From assembly GCA_039090855.1 (NCBI GenBank), contig CM077010.1, positions 49,618,905-49,682,904 of the forward strand: 64,000 bases of DNA. Reading direction: 5' to 3'. Below the pieces are notes generated by a model. That model had not been told where the DNA came from. It searched no databases and worked only from the letters and a program-made list of their open reading frames with translations. Positions 55,890 to 64,000 of the stretch are shown piece after piece. How positions within the stretch are numbered: the stretch's first letter is position 1; each line of letters opens with the position of its first letter. The position numbers and the translations under genes were made by a program. This DNA is from Macrothele yani (taxonomy: Eukaryota > Arthropoda > Arachnida > Araneae > Macrothelidae).

Positions 55890-58800
55890 TTTTTTTATTT
55901 TTTTGGTTGGAGGTTTAACGATCACCGTGAGGAACTCAATGGGCTATAAGCAGTCACCCGTCCCTAATTTAAAGACACGCCGCCCCGGTGGCGCAGTGGT
56001 CTAAGCGATGGCCTCTGATCATTCGTCCGAAGGGCTCCGGGTTCGAATCCCGGTAAGGCATGGATGTTGTGTTTGTCTTTCAGCACTAGCTCTCTCCCTT
56101 CCCTGGAACCAGTGGCCCTAAATTAGGGACGGGCGACTGCTTATAGCCCATTGAGTGGCTCACGGTGGTCGTTAAACCTCCAATCAAAAAAAAAAAAAAT
56201 TAAAGACACTGGTTTCAGGGAAGGGAGAGAGCCAGTGCCGTAAGACAAACACAACATCCGCCGCCCCGGTGGCGCAGTGGTCTAAGCGATGGCCTCTGAT
56301 TATTCGTTCGAGAGGGGCCCGAGTTCAAAACCCGGTGAGGCATGGGTGTTGTGTTTGTCTTACGGCGCTGGCTCTCTTCCTTCCCTGGAACCAGTGGCCC
56401 TAAATTAGGGACGGGCGACTGCTTATAGCCCATTGAGTGGCTCACGGTGGTCGTTAAAACTCCAATCAAAAAAAAAAAAAAAAAAAAAAAAATTAAAGAC
56501 ACTGGTTTCAGGGAAGGGAGAGAGCCAGTGCCGTAAGACAAACACAACATCCGCCGCCCCGGTGGCGCAGTGGTCTAAGCGATGGCCTCTGATTATTCGT
56601 TCGAGAGGGGCCAGAGTTCAAAACCCGGTGAGGCATGGGTGTTGTGTTTGTCTTACGGCGCTGGCTCTCTTCCTTCCCTGGAACCAGTGGCCCTAAATTA
56701 GGGACGGGCGACTGCTTATAGCCCATTGAGTGGCTCACGGTGGTCGTTAAACCTCCAATCAAAAAAAAAAAAAAAAAAAAATTAAAGACACTGGTTTCAG
56801 GGAAGGGAGAGAGCCAGTGCCGTAAGACAAACACAACATCCGCCGCCCCGGTGGCGCAGTGGTCTAAGCGATGGCCTCTGATTATTCGTCCGAGAGGGGC
56901 CCGAGTTCAAAACCCGGTGAGGCATGGGTGTTGTGTTTGTCTTACGGCGCTGGCTCTCTTCCTTCCCTGGAACCAGTGGCCCTAAATTAGGGACGGGCGA
57001 CTGCTTATAGCCCATTGAGTGGCTCACGGTGGTCGTTAAACCTCCAATCAAAAAAAAAAAAAAAAATTAAAGACACTGGTTTCAGGGAAGGGAGAGAGCC
57101 AGTGCCGTAAGACAAACACAACATCCGCCGCCCCGGTGGCGCAGTGGTCTAAGCGATGGCCTCTGATTATTCGTTCGAGAGGGGCCCGAGTTCAAAACCC
57201 GGTGAGGCATGGATGTTGTGTTTGTCTTACGGCACTGGCTCTCTCCCTTCCCTGGAACCAGTGGCCCTAAATTAGGGACGGGCGACTGCTTATAGCCCAT
57301 TGAGTGGCTCACGGTGGTCGTTAAAACTCCAATCAAAAAAAAAAAAAAAAAAAAAATTAAAGACACTGGTTTCAGGGAAGGGAGAGAGCCAGTGCCGTAA
57401 GACAAACACAACATCCGCCGCCCCGGTGGCGCAGTGGTCTAAGCGATGGCCTCTGATTATTCGTTCGAGAGGGGCCAGAGTTCAAAACCCGGTGAGGCAT
57501 GGGTGTTGTGTTTGTCTTACGGCGCTGGCTCTCTTCCTTCCCTGGAACCAGTGGCCCTAAATTAGGGACGGGCGACTGCTTATAGCCCATTGAGTGGCTC
57601 ACGGTGGTCGTTAAACCTCCAATCAAAAAAAAAAAAAAAAATTAAAGACACTGGTTTCAGGGAAGGGAGAGAGCCAGTGCCGTAAGACAAACACAACATC
57701 CGCCGCCCCGGTGGCGCAGTGGTCTAAGCGATGGCCTCTGATTATTCGTCCGAGAGGGGCCCGAGTTCAAAACCCGGTGAGGCATGGGTGTTGTGTTTGT
57801 CTTACGGCGCTGGCTCTCTTCCTTCCCTGGAACCAGTGGCCCTAAATTAGGGACGGGCGACTGCTTATAGCCCATTGAGTGGCTCACGGTGGTCGTTAAA
57901 CCTCCAATCAAAAAAAAAAAAAAATTAAAGACACTGGTTTCAGGGAAGGGAGAGAGCCAGTGCCGTAAGACAAACACAACATCCGCCGCCCCGGTGGCGC
58001 AGTGGTCTAAGCGATGGCCTCTGATTATTCGTTCGAGAGGGGCCCGAGTTCAAAACCCGGTGAGGCATGGATGTTGTGTTTGTCTTACGGCACTGGCTCT
58101 CTCCCTTCCCTGGAACCAGTGGCCCTAAATTAGGGACGGGCGACTGCTTATAGCCCATTGAGTGGCTCACGGTGGTCGTTAAACCTCCAATCAAAAAAAA
58201 AAAAAAAAAAAAAAATTAAAGACACTGGTTTCAGGGAAGGGAGAGAGCCAGTGCCGTAAGACAAACACAACATCCGCCGCCCCGGTGGCGCAGTGGTCTA
58301 AGCGATGGCCTCAGATTATTCGTTCGAGAGGGGCCCGAGTTCAAAACCCGGTGAGGCATGGGTGTTGTGTTTGTCTTACGGCGCTGGCTCTCTTCCTTCC
58401 CTGGAACCAGTGGCCCTAAATTAGGGACGGGCGACTGCTTATAGCCCATTGAGTGGCTCACGGTGGTCGTTAAACCTCCAATCAAAAAAAAAAAAAAAAA
58501 AAAAAAAAAAATTAAAGACACTGGTTTCAGGGAAGGGAGAGAGCCAGTGCCGTAAGACAAACACAACATCCGCCGCCCCGGTGGCGCAGTGGTCTAAGCG
58601 ATGGCCTCTGATTATTCGTTCGAGAGGGGCCCGAGTTCAAAACCCGGTGAGGCATGGGTGTTGTCTTTGTCTTACGGCGCTGGCTCTCTTCCTTCCCTGG
58701 AACCAGTGGCCCTAAATTAGGGACGGGCGACTGCTTATAGCCCATTGAGTGGCTCACGGTGGTCGTTAAACCTCCAATCAAAAAAAAAAAAAAAAAATTA

Positions 58801-60857
58801 AAGACACTGGTTTCAGGGAAGGGAGAGAGCCAGTGCCGTAAGACAAACACAACATCCGCCGCCCCGGTGGCGCAGTGGTCTAAGCGATGGCCTCTGATTA
58901 TTCGTCCGAGAGGGGCCCGAGTTCAAAACCCGGTGAGGCATGGGTGTTGTGTTTGTCTTACGGCGCTGGCTCTCTCCCTTCCCTGGAACCAGTGACCCTA
59001 AATTAGGGACGGGCGACTGCTTATAGGCCATTGAGTGGCTCACGGTGGTCGTTAAACCTCCAATCAAAAAAAAAAAAAAAAAAAAATTAAAGACACTGGT
59101 TTCAGGGAAGGGAGAGAGCCAGTGCCGTAAGACAAACACAACATCCGCCGCCCCGGTGGCGCAGTGGTCTAAGCGATGGCCTCTGATTATTCGTTCGAGA
59201 GGGGCCCGAGTTCAAAACCCGGTGAGGCATGGATGTTGTGTTTGTCTTACGGCACTGGCTCTCTCCTTCCCTGGAACCAGTGGCCCTAAATTAGGGACGG
59301 GCGACTGCTTATAGCCCATTGAGTGGCTCACGGTGGTCGTTAAACCTCCAATCAAAAAAAAAAAAAAAAAAAAAATTAAAGACACTGGTTTCAGGGAAGG
59401 GAGAGAGCCAGTGCCGTAAGACAAACACAACATCCGCCGCCCCGGTGGCGCAGTGGTCTAAGCGATGGCCTCTGATTATTCGTTCGAGAGGGGCGCGAGT
59501 TCAAAACCCGGTGAGGCATGGGTGTTGTGTTTGTCTTACGGCGCTGGCTCTCTTCCTTCCCTGGAACCAGTGGCCCTAAATTAGGGACGGGCGACTGCTT
59601 ATAGCCCATTGAGTGGCTCACGGTGGTCGTTAAACCTCCAATCAAAAAAAAAAAAAAAAATTAAAGACACTGGTTTCAGGGAAGGGAGAGAGCCAGTGCC
59701 GTAAGACAAACACAACATCCGCCGCCCCGGTGGCGCAGTGGTCTAAGCGATGGCCTCTGATTATTCGTCCGAGAGGGGCCCGAGTTCAAAACCCGGTGAG
59801 GCACGGGTGTTGTGTTTGTCTTACGGCGCTGGCTCTCTCCCTTCCCTGGAACCAGTGACCCTAAATTAGGGACGGGCGACTGCTTATAGCCCATTGAGTG
59901 GCTCACGGTGGTCGTTAAACCTCCAATCAAAAAAAAAAAAAAATTAAAGACACTGGTTTCAGGGAAGGGAGAGAGCCAGTGCCGTAAGACAAACACAACA
60001 TCCGCCGCCCCGGTGGCGCAGTGGTCTAAGCGATGGCCTCTGATTATTCGTTCGAGAGGGGCCCGAGTTCAAAACCCGGTGAGGCATGGGTGTTGTGTTT
60101 GTCTTACGGCGCTGGCTCTCTTCCTTCCCTGGAACCAGTGGCCCTAAATTAGGGACGGGCGACTGCTTATAGCCCATTGAGTGGCTCACGGTGGTCGTTA
60201 AACCTCCAATCAAAAAAAAATAAAAAATTAAAGACACTGGTTTCAGGGAAGGGAGAGAGCCAGTGCCGTAAGACAAACACAACATCCGCCGCCCCGGTGG
60301 CGCAGTGGTCTAAGCGATGGCCTCTGATCATTCGTCCGAAGGGCTCCGGGTTCGAATCCCGGTAAGGCATGGATGTTGTGTTTGTCTTTCAGCACTAGCT
60401 CTCTCCCTTCCCTGGAACCAGTGGCCCTAAATTAGGGACGGGCGACTGCTTATAGCCCATTGAGTGGCTCACGGTGGTCGTTAAACCTCCAATCAAAAAA
60501 AAAAAAAAAAAAAAATTAAAGACACTGGTTTCAGGGAAGGGAGAGAGCCAGTGCCGTAAGACAAACACAACATCCGCCGCCCCGGTGGCGCAGTGGTCTA
60601 AGCGATGGCCTCTGATTATTCGTCCGAGAGGGGCCCGAGTTCAAAACCCGGTGAGGCATGGGTGTTGTGTTTGTCTTACGGCGCTGGCTCTCTTCCTTCC
60701 CTGGAACCAGTGGCCCTAAATTAGGGACGAGCGACTGTTTTAGCCCATTGAGTTGTTCACGGTGGTCGTTAAAATTCCAGCCAAATTAAAAAAACACAAC
60801 ATCGAACCCATCTCGTCTTAAGCCAGCGCCTTAGACGACTGCGCCTCCGGGGCGGCC
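55890..60857. repeat. Host SINE A (minus) split by a 17-copy SINE tandem array
   Basis: A minus SINE A begins at about 55890 (T-run, GGTTGGAGGTTTAACGATCA) and stops at 55977 after TTAAAGACAC. It resumes only at about 60795 (ACACAACATC...GGGGCGGCC, ending 60857). Between them are 17 plus-oriented SINE A copies starting near 55978, 56259, 56551, 56840, 57125, 57416, 57702, 57983, 58274, 58569, 58856, 59147, 59438, 59721, 60003, 60290 and 60578. Each is followed by poly(A), TTAAAGACACTGGTTTCAGG and a 55-bp piece of the minus SINE. Unit about 287 bp. Confidence 0.95.
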
Positions 60858-60989
60858 GGTCTTGGCTTAGTTCGACATTGCACTGATATGAGAAGCATAA
60901 TAGTATTTTCTTATTTCTACTCGGCTATACAGTATATATAATACTATTTTTATTTTACTTGATATAAAAACTGGTAGCGGTGTACTTTA

Positions 60990-61312
60990 GATTATTTAAT
61001 TTACCTATCTGCATAAAAGGAGAAGAACGTAAAGATGGGCATTGCCGACATCATGATTTCGGCAATGCCAATATCGGGCAAACAAAAGCAAGACGATATC
61101 GTATATATATCGGCAATGCCGATATGGGCTGAAGAACGGCAAGACAATTTCGGATATGTCGACAATGCCGATATCGGCTGAAGAACGACAAGATATTGTC
61201 GGATATGTCGACAATGCCGATACCGGCTCAATGTCGACTGATACTAACGACATTCGGCCGACATAACCAATATCGGCCCGATATCTAACCGATATTCACT
61301 GCTACTTGGGAC
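60990..61312. repeat. GATATCGG-rich subterminal repeat
   Basis: About three tandem variants of GATATCGGCTGAAGAACG / CAATGCCGATA within 61030-61240, then the right end CCGATATTCACTGCTACTTG. Mirrors the left end at 53933. Confidence 0.8.
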
Positions 61313-61529
61313 TCGGCAAAGTGTTAGAGTAATACTAAGAAAAAAAAAAAAAAAAAAGGCCGTAGTAAAACAGATACATTTTTAAGTTCGGAAAATCATA
61401 GAATGATTAACAACAATGAAAATAATGCTGGAGACATGCTTGCAAGATCAACGTCGTCGTAAAACGAACATAAGTAAGTTATAGCTTGTACTAAGGCATG
61501 AAATATTTTTGATGGCTTGAAAGATTACA

Positions 61530-61795
61530 CTCATGCAAAACATCAAACAGAAGTCATCGCTCTTTCCACGTTTATAAGTGAGTCCCGGAAAAATTCTCAT
61601 TGGCCACCACCAGGAATCGAAACTAGGGTCTTCCACTTATTCGCCGGACATGCTTCCACTGCACCACAGCTGCCTCGAATTCCTCCAGATTCACATACAC
61701 TAACTGCCAAGCCACTTGGCAGATTGCTTCTTGGAGCCCCGCAGAATGCTGGGGATTCACCAAAGATGGTAAGCAGCAACTGCACAAATAACTAG
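61530..61795 (-). repeat. tRNA-derived repeat B, copy 2
   Basis: Reverse copy: tail ACATCAAACAGAAGTCATCG, B-box complement GGAATCGAAAC, and the head with CTAACTGCCAAGCCACTTGG. Confidence 0.75.
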
Positions 61796-61809
61796 AAGGC
61801 GAATGAATA

Positions 61810-62145
61810 ATTAATACAGACATTTGACGTGGACTAGGAACATCAAACAGAAGTCATCGCTCTTTCCAAGTTTATAAGTGAGTCACGAAAAAATTGGTGA
61901 ATCCCCAGCATTGTGCGGGGCTCCAAGAAGCATCCTACCAAGTGGCTTGGCAGTTAGTGTGTGAGTCTGACGGAAATCGAGGCCGCTGTGGTGCAGTGGA
62001 AGAATGTCCGGCGCGTAACTGCAAGACCCTGGGTTCGATTCCCGGTGGCGGCCAATGAGAATTTTTACGTGACTCACTAATAAACGTGAAAAGAGCGATG
62101 ACTTCTGTTTGATGTTCCTAGTCCACGTCAAATGTCTGTATTAAT
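61810..62145 (+). repeat. tRNA-derived repeat B, foldback copy 3
   Basis: The outer 80 bp (61810-61888) recur inverted at 62064-62145: TTAATACAGACATTTGACGT / complement, then ACATCAAACAGAAGTCATCG / complement. In the middle is the tRNA-like part (61979-62053) with GTGGTGCAGTGGAAGAATGT and GGTTCGATTCCCGG. So a tRNA-like core lies inside long inverted repeats. Confidence 0.8.
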
Positions 62146-62384
62146 CACTCATGCAAAAGTTTTTCTTGCAAGTCATGGCTGGCTTTCCAATTTTGAGGTC
62201 CGTAATGGTTTTAAGAATGTAGAAATGAGAGGAAAAGTTACATTTGGGCTCTTCAAACCCTCCGGAACATTTCACGAAGAACTGAGGTATTTAATGGAAA
62301 GGAGTAGACATATTAATAATATAAACACCCAGCGTTAAATATCTCCAAGTGAAGCACTCGGTAAGATGAATTACGCACCGGATT

Positions 62385-62585
62385 ATATCTAATAGAATAA
62401 AGGTTTATACCGTCTTGGCACGTTAAATATTTTAATTTTCACTAAAATACACTAGCGCTTTCGAAACATGTACATGGTTTCATCATCAGGTGTAAAAAAG
62501 GTTTCGAAAGTGCTAGTGTATTTTAGCGAAAATTAAAATATTGAACGTGCCAAGACGGAATGAACCTTTATTCCATTAGACATAA
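62385..62585. repeat. About 90-bp-arm foldback
   Basis: Arms AATAAAGGTTTATACCGTCT / complement (AGACGGAATGAACCTTTATT) and ACACTAGCGCTTTCGAAAC / GTTTCGAAAGTGCTAGTGT enclose a 35-bp loop with TTTCATCATCAGGTG. Layout resembles foldback ends of Penelope-like elements, but no coding part is present. Confidence 0.85.
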
Positions 62586-62589
62586 ACAC

Positions 62590-63740
62590 TCAGATCTGTC
62601 TCTCTGGAACGCTTGACCTCACACCAACGTCTGCATTCTTGCGTCATCACTTATCGATCAATTCGTGTGTGCTCTCGCGATGTCAAAATGATTGCCTCCT
62701 ATATAATAGCACGAGATCATTTTCGAATGTGAAGGTGATCACGTACTAATTTAAAAACATTGGATTATTAATGACTCGAGTTCTGTTTTTCCGATCTACA
62801 AAATTCGAATTGAATTCTTAATATCACAGCAAGTTGAGTTTGCACGCGATCACATCGAGATGTCAAGGTGATCGCGTGCTATTTTAAAAACATTGGATTA
62901 TCAAAGACTCGAGTTCTATTTATCCAATCTACGAAATTCGAGTTAAAATCATAATATCTGCGGCAACTTGCGTTTGTATGTTAATTTAATGTAGCACAAT
63001 TCAAATATTAATTTGCTCGCTTTAATTATTTTTTACTTTTTAATTTAACTAATTTTCCAAATTTAGTGCTGATTAATTACACATTTTGCAAAATATCGAT
63101 CTATCTAAACGCTCTAACCTACAATAAAAACTGAAATCTTGCGATGTCGAAGTGAGCAAGATTGCATCTAAGAGCAGATGTCGCCCCAATATCACATTGT
63201 CCAGAATTTACATAGTTCCGATTTGTAATACCAGATGTCGCATTATTTTGTAGAAAAAGCTTCGGTATGAAGCTTCAAACTAAACTTCGGATAGGACAGT
63301 CTAAGACAAGCCACGAGCGGAATAACATGTGGGCCGGAGAAAAAGTAATTTAACGCGAAAAATCAAAGCGAAAGTTGTTAAGGTAAGTTTACGCGAAAAC
63401 AACTGGACTACAACGAAAATTGTTGAACAACAACAAATATTTCGCGCAGAATGTTTATCGCGAGGTCTTTTGAAAAACGGAAATAAATATCATATAATTT
63501 TCAGTTCTGACATGAATGCGTTCTTACTATATAAGATTTTACTAAATTTCCATACAAAAAAGCCGGCGTCTATCTGATTTGTTTTCAATCTGCTTCAATT
63601 AAAAATTTCACCGTCTTAGGACGTGAAGCATCCTCTACATATTAATATTTATTTAAAGCTTAAAAACAGCCGTCCTAGGACGGGCTGTAGGATAGTTACT
63701 AAATAGTGTTCAATATGTATGAGACTGGGCTATACTGAAA
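62590..63740. other. Non-coding stretch
   Basis: Two related segments near 62690-62790 and 62850-62950 (AACATTGGATTATNAANGAC, TTCTRTTTNTCCRATCTAC) form an old direct duplication about 160 bp apart. No supported gene; the 82-codon frame at 63329 shows no motif. Confidence 0.5.
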
Positions 63741-63744
63741 ACAA

Positions 63745-64000
63745 GTTGGTGAAATCATGCAATGCATTGATTATGATACGCTTTCAAACATACCAGAAAT
63801 CATTACTCAAGTTATTTCCCAAAATAGGAGAATAATGGCTGTGGAATAAATCTCGCTCCTGTGTCCCGACCTTTGACCCCATTTCGATGATATTAGAAAG
63901 AATTGGTTCAGTATACCTCCGGAACAGCATGCTATAGTTTTGTCGCAATTGAAACATTTTTAACCAAGTTTTGAGGATAATGGCTGTGGGATAAATCTCA
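63745..64000 (-). repeat. 145-bp dispersed repeat family, copy 4
   Basis: Reverse copy with CATGCAATGCATTGATTATG at its start and GACCTTTGACCCCATTTCGA near 63868. It runs off the window. Confidence 0.88.

Larger units (their letters stand above)
53933..61312. mobile_element. Large TIR element with GATATCGG-rich ends
   Basis: The left end CCCAAGTAGCAATTAATGTC and the complement of the right end CCCAAGTAGCAGTGAATATC match. Both subterminal zones (53940-54190 and 61030-61300) are packed with CCGATATCGG-like palindromes. A transposase-domain ORF lies between them. The core, without the SINE array, would be about 2.5 kb. It could also be two separate solo ends of one family. Confidence 0.55.

Noticed and set aside
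55978..60790. Repeated 80-110-codon proteins
   Set aside because: All are read-throughs of SINE A and poly(A) tracts in both orientations.

Overview
The window is eukaryotic: intergenic or intronic DNA of an invertebrate animal, probably an arthropod. It is AT-rich with GC-richer islands. I find no bacterial operons, CRISPR arrays, rRNA genes or well-supported intron-containing host genes. Nearly everything recognisable is mobile DNA. It includes five Tc1/mariner-type transposases, an additional mariner N-terminal fragment, RTE-like and CR1/L2-like LINE pieces, a Penelope-like endonuclease, a Helitron-like gene, tRNA-derived SINEs, small TIR and foldback elements, and a miniature LTR element. 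The transposase types suggest a chelicerate or crustacean, but the sequence does not settle the species.

Layout. 1-5.5 kb: a tRNA-like foldback repeat, a mariner N-terminal fragment, a TIR element with a 42-bp hairpin, and a DDE transposon (2738-5491) split by a hAT-like insert that itself carries a SINE. 6.4-7.6 kb: a 150-bp repeat array with a three-unit higher order. 7.6-12.2 kb: AT-rich DNA with no convincing gene. 12.2-12.8 kb: a complete 506-bp TRIM (miniature LTR element) inserted in a hairpin. 13.2-14.7 kb: a Tc1 element. 14.7-21 kb: an unusual compact segment with a single-exon ALKBH2-like dioxygenase and a PC4-like protein, bordered by tandem repeats. 21.5-28.3 kb: SINEs, several RTE-like LINE copies and another Tc1-type transposase. 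29.2-31.9 kb: a TTAA-bounded element holding a nearly intact Tc1. 33.5-35.1 kb: a LINE 3' end interrupted by a Penelope-like element. 35.3-37.3 kb: a Tc1 transposase split by an inverted TRIM dimer. 39.6-43.5 kb: a dispersed 145-bp repeat split by an ORF1-only retroelement. 43.5-47.6 kb: SINEs and repeats. 47.7-50.2 kb: a Helitron-like gene destroyed by 33 copies of a 47-bp minisatellite. 50.4-51.8 kb: a Tc1 with long TIRs. 53.9-61.3 kb: a large TIR element whose interior holds a solo TRIM LTR, a transposase-domain ORF and a 17-copy tandem SINE array. 61.5-64 kb: foldback repeats.

The most interesting signal is the TRIM family. Each LTR contains a tRNA-like sequence with pol III A and B boxes. 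It is followed by a tRNA-Lys-type primer-binding site and ends in a polypurine tract, and three loci (full copy, inverted dimer, solo LTR) have clean 4-bp target-site duplications. Also notable are the intronless ALKBH2/PC4 cassette, the SINE array grown inside another SINE, and the minisatellite built from the coding sequence of a Helitron-like gene.
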